Origin: Roseiarcus sp963820795
GTDB taxonomy: Bacteria > Pseudomonadota > Alphaproteobacteria > Rhizobiales > Beijerinckiaceae
Assembly (NCBI GenBank): GCA_963820795.1
Contig: CAWGBJ010000016.1
Coordinates: forward strand, 1-64,000
DNA length: 64,000 bases
Direction of reading: 5' to 3'
Of this stretch, positions 9,503 to 17,785 are shown one piece after another. Position 1 is the first letter of the stretch; every line of letters begins with the position of its first letter. The notes under the pieces are model-generated. The model was not told where the DNA came from. It worked only from the letters and a program-made list of their open reading frames with translations, and did not search any database. A program made the translations under genes and the position numbers.

Positions 9503-11337
9503 ACTCCGAGGACACGAGAAATCTCTTTCTCGCCATCGCGCTGTCGGTCCTGGTGATGGCCGCTTGGCAGTATTTCTACGCCGGGCCGCGCTATCAGCAC
9601 GAGCATCCGGCGCCGACGCAGACCCAGACGCACGCGAACTCGACGGCTTCGAGTTCCGCCAACCAGACGACCGGAGAAGCGCAAACGGGCGCGCCCGCGC
9701 CAGCCGGCGGCGCAGCCGCGGCAGGCGTCCAAACGGTGGCTGAGGCGCTCGCGGCGAGCCCGCGCGTCGCCATCGACACGCCGAGCCTTGCGGGCTCGAT
9801 CGACCTCAAGGGCGGCAAGCTCGACGACCTCGTGCTCAAGGACTATCACGAGACTGTCGACAAAAAGAGCCCGCTGGTTCGTCTCCTCTCGCCCAGCGGC
9901 GCGCCGGACGCCTATTGGGCTGACACGGGACTTTTGGGCTCCGGCGGCGTCAAGACGCCCACGCTCGACACCGTGTGGACCGCCGACGCCAAGACGCTGA
10001 CCCCCGAGCGCCCCGTCACCCTGACCTGGAACAATGGCGAGGGTCTCGTCTTCAAGCGCGTCATCGCGGTCGACGACAAATACATGTTCACCATCACGGA
10101 CTCGGTCGCCAATTCGAGCGGCGCGGCAGTGACCCTGCGGCCCTATGGGCTGGTCCTGCGCCACGGCATGCCGCATGTCGCCGGTTATTCGGTGCTGCAC
10201 GAGGGATTTGAGGGCGTGATCGGCGACCAGGAGCATGCGCCGACCTACGCTTCCGTGGACAAGGCCGCCGGCAAGGCTGAGGCCTACAAGGGCGACGGCG
10301 GCTGGCTCGGCTTCACCGACAAGTACTGGGCCTCGGCGGTCATTCCCGAGCAAACCGCGCCGATCGAAGCCCGCTACACGGCCAGCGGGACCGCCCAGCC
10401 GGAGGACTACCAGGCCGACTTCGTCGGCGCCGAAAAGACGATCGCCCCGGGAGCGTCGTACGACGCCACCACACGCATCTTCGCCGGCGCCAAAGAGGTC
10501 AGCACGATTTACAACTACCAGTCCGAATATGGCATCAAAAAGTTCAATTTGATGATCGACTGGGGATGGTTCTACTTCATTACGCAACCAATGTACTGGC
10601 TGATCGATACGATCTACAGATATGTAGGCAACTTCGGCGTCGCGATTCTTGTTGTAACGGTGCTCGTCAAGCTCGTCTTCTTCCCGCTCGCCAACCGATC
10701 CTACCAATCGATGGCGAAGATGAAGAAGATCCAGCCGCAGATCGCCGCACTGAAGGACCTTTATCCGGATGACAAGGTCAAGCAGCAACAGGAGCAGATG
10801 GAGTTGTTCAAGCGCGAAGGGGTCAATCCCGTCGCCGGCTGTCTACCGATGGTCATCCAGATCCCGGTGTTCTTCGCCCTCTACAAGGTCATTTTCATCA
10901 CCATCGAGATGCGGCACGCGCCGTTCTTCGGCTGGATCAGGGATCTCTCCGCCCCCGACCCGACCAACATTTTCACGCTGTTCGGCCTCATTCCGTGGGA
11001 GCCGACCGCGGTCCCGGTGATCGGCCACTTTCTGGCGCTCGGCATCTGGCCGCTGATCATGGGCTTCTCGATGTTCCTGCAGATGAAGATGAATCCGGAG
11101 CCCGCCGATCCGGTGCAGAAGACGATGTTCTCCTGGATGCCGGTCATTTTCACCTTCATGCTCGGGACGTTCCCGGCCGGCCTCGTCATCTACTGGACCT
11201 GGAACAATACGCTGACCGTCATCCAACAGTATTTCATCATGAAGAAGGCCGGCGTGAAGGTCGAACTCTGGGACAATCTCGCCAAGCTGCTCGCCCGCTC
11301 GGCCAAGACGCCGAGCGCCAAAACCCCCGGCATATGA
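9499..11337 (+). CDS. yidC: membrane protein insertase YidC
   Basis: YidC inserts and folds inner-membrane proteins, alone or with SecYEG. This 612-residue protein has the Gram-negative form. It has an N-terminal transmembrane helix (residues 8-25), an Ala/Thr/Gln-rich linker to about residue 85, and the large periplasmic beta-sandwich domain (about 95-345). The conserved five-helix insertase core starts at MIDWGWFYFITQPMYWLIDTIY, with PLANRSYQSMAKMKKIQPQI in the cytoplasmic hairpin and NPVAGCLPMVIQIPVFFALYKV. It ends with a basic tail. It is in an overlapping operon with rnpA and engB, as in many alphaproteobacteria. Confidence 0.97.
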   Translation: MNSEDTRNLFLAIALSVLVMAAWQYFYAGPRYQHEHPAPTQTQTHANSTASSSANQTTGEAQTGAPAPAGGAAAAGVQTVAEALAASPRVAIDTPSLAGSIDLKGGKLDDLVLKDYHETVDKKSPLVRLLSPSGAPDAYWADTGLLGSGGVKTPTLDTVWTADAKTLTPERPVTLTWNNGEGLVFKRVIAVDDKYMFTITDSVANSSGAAVTLRPYGLVLRHGMPHVAGYSVLHEGFEGVIGDQEHAPTYASVDKAAGKAEAYKGDGGWLGFTDKYWASAVIPEQTAPIEARYTASGTAQPEDYQADFVGAEKTIAPGASYDATTRIFAGAKEVSTIYNYQSEYGIKKFNLMIDWGWFYFITQPMYWLIDTIYRYVGNFGVAILVVTVLVKLVFFPLANRSYQSMAKMKKIQPQIAALKDLYPDDKVKQQQEQMELFKREGVNPVAGCLPMVIQIPVFFALYKVIFITIEMRHAPFFGWIRDLSAPDPTNIFTLFGLIPWEPTAVPVIGHFLALGIWPLIMGFSMFLQMKMNPEPADPVQKTMFSWMPVIFTFMLGTFPAGLVIYWTWNNTLTVIQQYFIMKKAGVKVELWDNLAKLLARSAKTPSAKTPGI

Positions 11338-11996
11338 GCGAGGCCGCGTCGGCGATCGACTGGACGGAAGCCGGACGGAAGCTGTTCGCCGGACCCTGCG
11401 ATTTCTTTTTCGCCGCGGCGCGCTCCGACGGACTGCCGCCGGTCGGCGCCCCCGAGGTCGCCTTCGCCGGCCGTTCGAACGTCGGCAAGTCCTCGCTGAT
11501 CAACGCGCTGACCGGCCGCTCGAGCCTCGCCCGCATCTCGCACACGCCCGGACGGACGCAGGAATTGATCTTTTTCGATCTCAACGGCCGGGCGACGCTG
11601 GTCGACATGCCGGGCTACGGCTATGCGGCGGTCGCCAAGGCGAAGTCGGCCTCCTGGAGCCGACTGGTGCAAGACTATCTGCGCGGCCGCCCGTCGCTCC
11701 TGCGCGTCTTCGTGCTGGTCGATGGACGGCATGGGCTGAAAGAGAGCGATCACGAGACGATGCGTACGCTCGACGCCGCGGCGGTCTCATACGCCGTCGT
11801 GCTGACGAAGCGCGATGAGGTGAAGGAGGCCGAGCAGAGCGCCCGGGTCGCGTCGACCCTCGCGGCCTTGCGCAAGCACGTCGCGGCTTACCCGGAGGCG
11901 CTGTTCACTTCGGCGCGCAGCGGCGAGGGCGTCGCCGAGCTGCGCGCGCATATCGCTAGGCTGCTGGCGGAACGGGGCCCGCGGGCCCCGGGTTGA
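11334..11996 (+). CDS. engB: ribosome-biogenesis GTPase EngB/YihA
   Basis: This 220-residue GTPase of the EngB (YihA/YsxC) family takes part in 50S subunit assembly. Visible G motifs are G1 GRSNVGKSS (about residues 45-53), the switch region SHTPGRTQEL, G3 DMPGYGYA and G4 TKRD. ATG 11334 overlaps the yidC stop (ATGA) and puts the G1 loop where the family has it. The last codons contain a perfect 16-bp palindrome (GGGGCCCGCGGGCCCC at 11974-11989) that could act as a stem at the transcript end, although no T-run follows. Intact. Confidence 0.95.
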   Translation: MSEAASAIDWTEAGRKLFAGPCDFFFAAARSDGLPPVGAPEVAFAGRSNVGKSSLINALTGRSSLARISHTPGRTQELIFFDLNGRATLVDMPGYGYAAVAKAKSASWSRLVQDYLRGRPSLLRVFVLVDGRHGLKESDHETMRTLDAAAVSYAVVLTKRDEVKEAEQSARVASTLAALRKHVAAYPEALFTSARSGEGVAELRAHIARLLAERGPRAPG

Positions 11997-12017
11997 CCTC
12001 GCGCAAGGTCCATTGCG

Positions 12018-12659
12018 ATGGTCGCCCGATGCAGATGCATTACAATCGCATCGCCGGCGGCGACGTTGGCCGAACTCGAAGCGCTGAGCGACGGCATTTT
12101 CGCCTTTGCCGCGACGGTGCTGGTGCTCGACTTTCGCACGCCCGACGCCGCCGACGTCCATACCGAGGCGCAATTGCTCAGCGCGCTCTGGGCCTCCGCG
12201 CCGAGGCTGATGCCCTGGCTCCTAAGCCTGATGACGCTCGGTATCTTCTGGGTCGGCCAACAGACGGCGCTCAACCAGCTTGAGCGCGCCGACCGGGACC
12301 TGACCTGGCTCAATTTCGTTTTTCTCGCCGTCGTCACCGTGTTGCCGTTCTCGACGCGGCTGCTCGCCGACTTCTTCACCTTTCGCACCGCGTTCGTCAT
12401 CTACTGGGCCAACATCTTGCTGCTTGGCGTCAGCCTTTACGCCACCTGGGCGTACGCCGAACGGGCAAGGCTCATTCGAGAAGACGCCCATGGCCAGATC
12501 TCGCGCGCCATACGACGGCGGATCGTGATCGCTCAATCGCTCTACGTCGTCGGCGCGGTCGTCGGCCTCTTCGACGTGACGCTCGGCATCGCGCTCATCA
12601 TCCTGATCCAGCTCAACTACGCCGTCGCGCCGAGGCTGCCTTTTCTCTGGCGGCTTTGA
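12018..12659 (+). CDS. TMEM175-family (DUF1211) membrane protein
   Basis: A 213-residue polytopic protein. The hallmark ELEALSDGIFAFAATVLVLDF near residues 19-39 corresponds to the (R/K)xxxFSDGxFAIAxTLL filter-helix signature of TMEM175 potassium channels. Bacterial members form tetrameric K+ channels in the inner membrane. Five or six hydrophobic segments are visible (for example LMPWLLSLMTLGIFWVG, LNFVFLAVVTVLPF and AFVIYWANILLLGVSLY). The central phenylalanine of FSDG is leucine here. The N-terminal 15 residues are poorly conserved and the true start may be a later codon near the SDG helix. The gene follows engB by about 20 bases and may share its transcript. Confidence 0.75.
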   Translation: MVARCRCITIASPAATLAELEALSDGIFAFAATVLVLDFRTPDAADVHTEAQLLSALWASAPRLMPWLLSLMTLGIFWVGQQTALNQLERADRDLTWLNFVFLAVVTVLPFSTRLLADFFTFRTAFVIYWANILLLGVSLYATWAYAERARLIREDAHGQISRAIRRRIVIAQSLYVVGAVVGLFDVTLGIALIILIQLNYAVAPRLPFLWRL

Positions 12660-12704
12660 CAGCGGCTGGGCCGCGTGGTTGCAGCCGCGGTCGCCGACGC
12701 TGTC

Positions 12705-12723
12705 CCGCGATCAACGATCGCGG
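12705..12723. terminator. hairpin between convergent genes
   Basis: A perfect 8-bp stem (CCGCGATC / GATCGCGG) with a 3-base loop lies between the ends of the TMEM175-like gene and pobA, which converge here. A second stem (GCGGCTG / CAGCCGC) lies just upstream. There is no T-run, so termination is inferred from position only. Confidence 0.4.
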
Positions 12724-12745
12724 CTACAAGCGTCCAGCCCCTGGC

Positions 12746-13930
12746 TCAATCCTCGAAGGGCAAGCCGGCATATTGCTCCGCCAGCGCCGCCTGAGCTTTC
12801 GGCGAAGCCTGGAGATAATCGAATTCGCTCGTCTTGATCCGGGTTTCGAAGGCGTCCTCGTCCGGAAAGACGTGCAGGAGCTTGGTCAGCTGCCACGAGA
12901 GACGCACCGCTCCCCAGACGCGACGAAGCGCCATGTCCGAGTAGCCGTCGAGATGAAGATCGCTGTGATTGCGATAATGCTCGATGAGCGCGCGCTGGAG
13001 ATAGAAGACGTCCGAGACCGCGAGGTTCAGGCCCTTGGCGCCTGTCGGCGGGACGATATGCGCGGCGTCGCCGGCAAGAAAGAGCCGGCCGTACCGCATC
13101 GGCTCGGCGACGAAGCTTCTGAGCGGAGCGATCGACTTTTCGATCGAGGGGCCGGTGACGATCCTGCGCGACATCTCCGGCGGGAAGCGCCGCTTGAGCT
13201 CCTCCCAAAAGCGATCGTCCGGCCAGTCGGCGATCTCGGTATCGAGGCCGCACTGGATATAGTAGCGGCTGAGCGCGGGATTGCGCAGCGAGGCCAGGGC
13301 GAAGCCACGCTCATGCCGCGCATAGATCACCTCGCCCACCGGCGGCGTTTCCGACATGATCCCGAGCCAGCCGAATGGATAGGCGCGCTCGAAGGTTCTG
13401 ATGAGCGTCGGGGGAATGCTGCGGCGCGACACGCCGTGGAACCCGTCGCAGCCGGCGATGAAATCGCAGGCGAGGGTCTTCGGCTCTCCTCGCTTCTCGT
13501 ATGTCACCTTTGGCGCGTCGCCGACGAGGTCGTGCAGGCGGACGTTTTCAGCCTGTTCGACGATGAATCCCCCGTCGCGCTCGCGCACTCGATACAATTC
13601 CTCGGTGATCGCCGTCTGGCCGTGCGACCACATCGGCCTGCCGCAATGCTCTTTTGTATTGATCAGCAACGGCTCGCGGCCCTGCCAGACGATCCAGCTC
13701 CCGTCGTGGGCGTGGGCCTCCCGCTCCAACCTCTCCGCGAGCCCCGCGTCCCGCAGGAGCTTAACCGTTCCGTACTCGAGCACGCCGGCGCGAATGCGCT
13801 TCATGACATAGGCCTTGGTCTGCCGTTCGAGCACGACACTGTCGACGCCGCCGAGATGCAGCATGTGCGACAGGAGGAGGCCGGCCGGCCCCCCGCCGAT
13901 GATCGCGACCCGGGTGCGCTGCTCAGGCAT
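12746..13930 (-). CDS. pobA: 4-hydroxybenzoate 3-monooxygenase
   Basis: PobA hydroxylates 4-hydroxybenzoate to protocatechuate with NADPH and O2, a gateway to the beta-ketoadipate pathway. The 394-residue length is that of the family. Visible parts are the FAD dinucleotide motif VAIIGGGPAG (residues 8-17), ERQTKAYVMKRIRAGVLE, the DG motif in FIAGCDGFHGVSRRSIP that contacts FAD and NADPH, the substrate-side SRYYIQC segment, and the GD motif LFLAGDAAHIVPPTGAKGLN. ATG 13930 follows a GGAGATTCC ribosome-binding site and leaves no extra N-terminal residues. No pobR-type regulator is adjacent and no protocatechuate genes are in the window. Confidence 0.95.
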   Translation of the reverse strand: MPEQRTRVAIIGGGPAGLLLSHMLHLGGVDSVVLERQTKAYVMKRIRAGVLEYGTVKLLRDAGLAERLEREAHAHDGSWIVWQGREPLLINTKEHCGRPMWSHGQTAITEELYRVRERDGGFIVEQAENVRLHDLVGDAPKVTYEKRGEPKTLACDFIAGCDGFHGVSRRSIPPTLIRTFERAYPFGWLGIMSETPPVGEVIYARHERGFALASLRNPALSRYYIQCGLDTEIADWPDDRFWEELKRRFPPEMSRRIVTGPSIEKSIAPLRSFVAEPMRYGRLFLAGDAAHIVPPTGAKGLNLAVSDVFYLQRALIEHYRNHSDLHLDGYSDMALRRVWGAVRLSWQLTKLLHVFPDEDAFETRIKTSEFDYLQASPKAQAALAEQYAGLPFED

Positions 13931-14233
13931 GGAATCTCCTTGGCGCCGGGAGGAGCCGGACCGGAACCCCTCTCCCATCGGAAGTCATCGGAAGAGGACA
14001 GGGAAGAGGGAGCCGGGCCATTGGCATACCTTATCCGATCGATCCCCTCACCCCCGGCCCCGCCAGCTTGTTGTCCATCGCGCCGATCGCCACTCCGGAC
14101 GCGAGCAGCTCCGTGGCTGAGACGGGCCAGGGCGCGCCGCCGGAATGGCTGTCGGCGTCCGGACCCGGCGCGTCGCGCGCTGCTTGCGTGTCTTGGACGT
14201 TAAAGCCATGGTCATCGCTCCGATCGAAAATGG
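13931..14233. other. intergenic region between pobA and the YkuD_2 gene
   Basis: This is the divergent promoter region for pobA (leftward) and the YkuD_2 gene (rightward). A minus-strand open frame ending near 14033 reads WPVSATELLASGVAIGAMDNK, but it has no start codon or ribosome-binding site I can support, so it is not called as a gene. Confidence 0.35.
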
Positions 14234-15301
14234 ATGAGGCCGTTCTGGAGCCTTGGCCAAATCGGGGCCAAGGGCGATACGCTTCGTCAGGAGAGAGGAT
14301 CCTTGCGGTTGGGATTGCGCCTTTCCAATGTTGTCGCCGCCGCCGTCGCGATCGCCTTGTCGGGTTCGGGCCGATCTTTCGCCGCCGAGCCGTTGTCGGA
14401 CGTTCCGGCTTGGCTCAGGGCGCAGGTGGGCGAGGGCGAGGGTCAAATCGCGCCGGTCGTCCTGGAGAGAGCGCGCGCGCTCTATCAGCAAAAGGCGCGC
14501 CAGGGCGCGGTCAGAAATCCCTGCTACTTCGCCATGGACGCAACCCGTCCGCACGACCTGGGCGGCGGCGGATTGGGGCGCCGGTTCTACGTCATCTGCG
14601 AAGCCGACCGGTCGTTTCGCGCGGTTTCCGCGGGGCACGGCGGCGGTCGCGATCTGGCGGGCGTCGTGGATTTCGCCAATGGAAGGCGGTGCGTGAAGAA
14701 CTTCGGCAACGCGATGGATTCCGAGCTGACGGCCGGCGGCGCCTATGTGACAGGCGAGACGATTGCGTCCTTCAAAGGCTATTATCGCGTCGCAGGGGAC
14801 GAAACGGTTTTCATGCGTTCGTTCGTCCGGTTCGACGGCGAGGGCGAGACGGCAAACTCGAGAGAGCGCGCGATCGGCGGACATCCGGCGGTCCTGTTGC
14901 GCGGATTATGCCGTCGAAAAGATCCCGCCAGCCCCTACGCGGACCCCGACGGCTACGTTCCGTTCGGTAAGCTGGTAAATTACGCGGCCGGCCGCAGCGA
15001 CGGCTGCACCAGCTGGTCGCCATCGGACGCCCGGCAAATCATCGAGATGGTGAAGGACGATCCGACGACGCTTTACATCTATCCGGAGTTCCGCGACATC
15101 GGCGCCGTCGCGCAAGCTGTCGCAGCCGGCCAGTCGCCATCGCGCGCAGGGCTCTATTGGAACGCCGCGTGCTTGAAAGACATTGGCTCGCCGAAATTCT
15201 GGCCAAGCGAGATGCTCGGGCCGATCCTTGCCCGATACAGGCAGGCGCATCCCGCCCCGCCGCCGCGGCCGGCGCCGATTTGCCCGAGCAGTGAAAGATG
15301 A
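14234..15301 (+). CDS. YkuD_2 (L,D-transpeptidase-like) secreted protein
   Basis: The protein has a signal-like N-terminus (LRLSNVVAAAVAIALSGSGRSFAAEP). The mature region contains CYFAMDATRPHDLGGGGLGRRFYVIC, GHGGGRDLAGVVDFANGRRCVKNFGN and the catalytic-type motif GRSDGCTSWSP (about residue 255). This matches the murein L,D-transpeptidase catalytic domain family (YkuD_2), where a His-Ser-Cys arrangement would act on peptidoglycan stem peptides. It is predicted to be periplasmic. Three cysteines besides the catalytic one could form disulfides. The start is uncertain: ATG 14234 gives about 30 residues before the signal core and a TTG near 14303 would be closer to it. It converges on the creatininase gene. 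Confidence 0.65.
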   Translation: MRPFWSLGQIGAKGDTLRQERGSLRLGLRLSNVVAAAVAIALSGSGRSFAAEPLSDVPAWLRAQVGEGEGQIAPVVLERARALYQQKARQGAVRNPCYFAMDATRPHDLGGGGLGRRFYVICEADRSFRAVSAGHGGGRDLAGVVDFANGRRCVKNFGNAMDSELTAGGAYVTGETIASFKGYYRVAGDETVFMRSFVRFDGEGETANSRERAIGGHPAVLLRGLCRRKDPASPYADPDGYVPFGKLVNYAAGRSDGCTSWSPSDARQIIEMVKDDPTTLYIYPEFRDIGAVAQAVAAGQSPSRAGLYWNAACLKDIGSPKFWPSEMLGPILARYRQAHPAPPPRPAPICPSSER

Positions 15302-15354
15302 TTCACCACAAAGACACGAAGGACTTTGTGGTTCTTCGTGCCCTTCGTGGTGAA
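15302..15354. repeat. long inverted repeat, likely bidirectional terminator
   Basis: TTCACCACAAAGACACGAAG is mirrored by CTTCGTGCCCTTCGTGGTGAA with two mismatches, around a short centre. It lies exactly between two convergent genes. This ACCACRAAGRCACGAAGG wording is a common intergenic repeat in proteobacteria and can fold as a long hairpin in either transcript. Confidence 0.65.
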
Positions 15355-15374
15355 TTTTCAGGTCGGACCGCTTT

Positions 15375-15397
15375 GGCCCTGCGGGCCTCGCAATGAC
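15375..15397. repeat. end fragment of the dispersed palindrome
   Basis: These 23 bases are the exact reverse complement of 44439-44461, one end of the full repeat there, and end in CTCGCAATGAC. It is a solitary half-copy lying between convergent genes. Confidence 0.7.
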
Positions 15398-15417
15398 GGT
15401 TGAGTCTTGCGTAACCG

Positions 15418-16230
15418 TCACCCGGAAACGAGCGGCCCGTGGCCGAGGCGGGCGAGGTCGAAGGCGTGCACATCGCGCAGCAGTTCGATGAAGCCCTCGA
15501 CGCCCGATTCCGCGCAGGCCTCGCCCTTGGCCGCATTGGCTTTCGAAGCGTCGCCCGCGGCGCCCAGTTCGTGCAGGTCGTTCGACATCCAGCCGATGGC
15601 GATCGGCTGGGTCACGCGGAGGCGCTTGAAATCCTTCTCGATGCCGACTGCCGAACTTACGAAATTCTGCGCTTCGCTCATGCGCACCGTCTGCGGCCGG
15701 AACGCCAGCATCAGTGACGTTTCGGCGTCGCCGCCGTGAATGCCGTGGGCTCGCTCCTCCGGCGGGAAGAGGCCCTCCGGGTAGCCGAGCGCGTGCCAGC
15801 CGGCGTGAACCGCGAGCATGCCGCAGCGGACGCGCAACTCCCGGACGACGGCGGCGAGGACGGCGACATTGCCGCCATGCGAATTCATGAAAATGAGCTT
15901 GCGGCAGCCGGTCCGCACGACGCTCTCGCCGATCTCGGTCCAGGCGCGCGTCACCGTCTCCATGGAAAAGGTCAGCGTCCCCGGATATTCGATGTGCTCG
16001 TTTGACTTGCCGATCGCCTGGACTGGCAGAAAGAGGACCGGCAGGTCGTCGGGAACGCGCTCGATCGCCCGCTGAAGATAGCCCTCGTTGATGAAGGCGT
16101 CGACGCCGACCGGCAGGTGCGGCCCGTGCTGCTCGATTGCGGCGACCGGCAGGACCGCGACGACCTTGCTCATGTCCGTCGCGGCAAAGTCGCGCCAGCC
16201 CATCTCCGCCCAGAACTTCGTCGGAAGCAT
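15418..16230 (-). CDS. creatininase-family amidohydrolase
   Basis: A 270-residue member of the creatininase fold, a family of metal-dependent enzymes that open cyclic amides or deformylate (creatininase, MftE-like, formamidopyrimidine deformylase ArfB). The metal-binding signatures are visible: LPVAAIEQHGPHLPVGVDAF near residues 28-47 (E, H, D ligands), FMNSHGGN near 119-126 and HGIHGGDAETSLMLAF near 169-184 (H and E ligands). ATG 16230 (MLPTKFWAEMGW) matches family N-termini better than the ATG five codons upstream. It overlaps the RidA-like gene at its start, so both are probably co-transcribed, divergently from the 25-kb cluster. A role in ring opening within that catabolic system is inferred from proximity only. 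Confidence 0.85.
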   Translation of the reverse strand: MLPTKFWAEMGWRDFAATDMSKVVAVLPVAAIEQHGPHLPVGVDAFINEGYLQRAIERVPDDLPVLFLPVQAIGKSNEHIEYPGTLTFSMETVTRAWTEIGESVVRTGCRKLIFMNSHGGNVAVLAAVVRELRVRCGMLAVHAGWHALGYPEGLFPPEERAHGIHGGDAETSLMLAFRPQTVRMSEAQNFVSSAVGIEKDFKRLRVTQPIAIGWMSNDLHELGAAGDASKANAAKGEACAESGVEGFIELLRDVHAFDLARLGHGPLVSG

Positions 16231-16241
16231 GCCGATCCCCT

Positions 16242-16629
16242 TCACGCCCTTTGCGCCGCAATCGCCTCGATCTCGACCTTGAATTCCGGACGGGCGAAAC
16301 CCTGAACGATCATCAGCGTCGACGCCGGCGGCGGATTGCTCACGAATTCATCACGAACTTTCATGTATCCGGCCAAATGTTCGGCCGCGGAAACATAGGC
16401 GTTGAGGCGCACAATGTCGCCAAGCGACATGCCAGCCTCGCGGAGAATGGCGGCGATGGCGCGGAAACAGAGGCGCGCCTGGTCTTCGACGCCGTCTGGA
16501 ATGACGCCGTCCTCGCCGACGCCCAACTGGCCGGAGCAGAGAACGAGTTCGGGCCTGCGGGGGGACTTCGACCCCATGGGCGTAGTTGGCGAACGGGGGA
16601 TGGATCGCACCCGGGTTCAATCTGCGCAT
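16242..16629 (-). pseudogene. RidA (YjgF/YER057c/UK114) family gene with one frameshift
   Basis: Rid proteins deaminate reactive enamine/imine intermediates. The N-terminus MRRLNPGAIHPPFANYAHGVEVPP is read from ATG 16629. The rest (LVLCSGQLGVGEDGVIPDGVEDQ, AILREAGMSLGDIVRLNAYV, PPASTLMIVQGFARPEFKVEIEAIA) is one base out of frame. An extra A near 16543 accounts for the shift, so the gene is whole apart from a single base. The conserved arginine of Rid proteins appears replaced in the ARPEFKVEIEA segment, which suggests the imine-only subgroup or loss of activity. The gene precedes the creatininase in the same direction, with overlap. It may be intact in the real organism if the extra base is a read error. 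Confidence 0.75.
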
Positions 16630-16862
16630 CTAAAACCTCCGGGCAGGTCCGCTCCAGCCTCACGTTACAGCATAGCAGGCATCGAATGGACGCGCGGCCT
16701 GCTGGCGCCGAAGTTGCGAGCCTTGCGCCCTGTCGGTCCGCTCGGAGAAGACTTCATGAAATGCCTTGGCGTCTGGTTGTCCTCGGAGAAGGCGCCGTTC
16801 GGCGCCAGTTTGCTCGCCGGTCGCGACTTCAGAGCGAAATTAGACGGGCGAGAGGGACGGCG
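16630..16862. promoter_or_regulatory. divergent promoter region of the catabolic cluster
   Basis: This 233-base gap is bounded by the leftward RidA/creatininase pair and the rightward ABC ATPase. It contains a GGCGCC-GTTC-GGCGCC inverted repeat near 16790-16806 and a GAGAGGGACGG ribosome-binding site for the gene at 16863. No gene is seen. It is the natural site for regulation of both transcription units, but no regulator gene lies next to it. Confidence 0.4.
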
Positions 16863-17687
16863 ATGAACGTGTCGATCGCCATTCGGAGCGAGACCGAACT
16901 TGCGCTGGAATTGTCGGCGGCGTTGGCGCGCCTCGGCGCCGTGGGCAAACGTTTCAACAACGGGGTCGAGGCGCTGAGGGGCGTCGATCTCGATATCAGG
17001 CGCGGCGAATTCCTGTCCCTGCTCGGTCCCTCCGGCTGCGGCAAGTCGACGATCCTGCGTCTGCTCGCGGGGCTGACCGCGCCGACGCAAGGAACGATCG
17101 ACTGGGCGTCCAAAAACCATGAGTTCGGGTTCGTTTTCCAGGAGCCGACATTGATGCCGTGGGCCAACGTGTTCGACAACGTCTGGCTGCCCCTGCGGCT
17201 CGCCGGCGTTTCGAAAGCTCAGGCGCGTCCGCGCGTCGAGGAGATGCTCGCCAAGGTCGGCCTGTCCGCCTTTCAGCGCGCCTACCCGCGCGAATTGTCC
17301 GGCGGCATGAAGATGCGCGTGTCGATCGCGCGGGCGCTGGTGACGCGCCCGGCGGTCCTCTTGATGGACGAACCGTTCGCCGCCCTCGACGAGATCACCC
17401 GCAACAAGCTCAACGACGATCTGGTCGCGCTGAAGAGCGAGCTCGACGCGACGGTGGTGTTCGTCACCCATTCGGTGTTCGAAAGCGTCTATCTCTCCGA
17501 CCGGATCGTTGTGATGGCCCCCCGCCCGGGGCGGGTGGTGGCGGAAATATTCGTTTCCGCCACGGCGCGCAGCGTGGACTATCGGCTCTGCGCCGCCTAT
17601 GCCGAGACCTGCCGTCAGACGTCGCAGGCGCTCGAGCGCGCGATGGACGATCCGCTCAGCCCATCAGCGGCGTGGCGCGAGTCCTGA
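16863..17687 (+). CDS. ABC transporter ATPase, nitrate/taurine (SsuB/TauB) type
   Basis: A 274-residue ABC ATPase: Walker A LLGPSGCGKST (about residues 56-66), Q-loop FVFQEPTLMPW, signature ELSGGMKMRVSIARAL, Walker B VLLMDEPFAALDE and H-loop VFVTHS. The QEPTLMPW and MKMRVSIARAL wording is that of the nitrate/sulfonate/taurine importer group. That group normally needs a BPD_transp_1 permease and a SsuA/TauA binding protein; neither is adjacent. The partner may be elsewhere, or the gene may be a remnant. ATG 16863 follows a GAGAGGGACGG site. It is the first gene of the 25-kb rightward cluster. Confidence 0.85.
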   Translation: MNVSIAIRSETELALELSAALARLGAVGKRFNNGVEALRGVDLDIRRGEFLSLLGPSGCGKSTILRLLAGLTAPTQGTIDWASKNHEFGFVFQEPTLMPWANVFDNVWLPLRLAGVSKAQARPRVEEMLAKVGLSAFQRAYPRELSGGMKMRVSIARALVTRPAVLLMDEPFAALDEITRNKLNDDLVALKSELDATVVFVTHSVFESVYLSDRIVVMAPRPGRVVAEIFVSATARSVDYRLCAAYAETCRQTSQALERAMDDPLSPSAAWRES

Positions 17688-17785
17688 TTTCGGCGACCGG
17701 CTTTACGATCTTTCTGATGACGGCCGCGCTTTCGCATATCATGCTGCGCCATTGGCGTGACAATGCGGGGAGCCGCGACGCGTGA
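17672..17785 (+). CDS. 37-residue single-span membrane peptide (hypothetical)
   Basis: A GTG-started frame inside the end of the ABC ATPase gene gives VARVLISATGFTIFLMTAALSHIMLRHW and a short polar tail. It is one hydrophobic helix followed by HW and charged residues. Its TGA shares bases with the GTG of the next gene (GTGA), and its start overlaps the previous stop, so translation would run continuously across the three genes. That spacing is the main reason for calling it. No family is recognised; it could be a small accessory subunit or a chance frame. Confidence 0.4.
   Translation: MARVLISATGFTIFLMTAALSHIMLRHWRDNAGSRDA

Noticed and set aside
12656..14203. 515-codon open frame on the plus strand
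   Set aside because: Antisense to pobA, whose FAD motifs are unmistakable. The plus-strand product has no recognisable motif.
14033..14230. minus-strand frame ending VSATELLASGVAIGAMDNKLAGPG
   Set aside because: Protein-like wording but no start codon, ribosome-binding site or family; overlaps the pobA promoter region.
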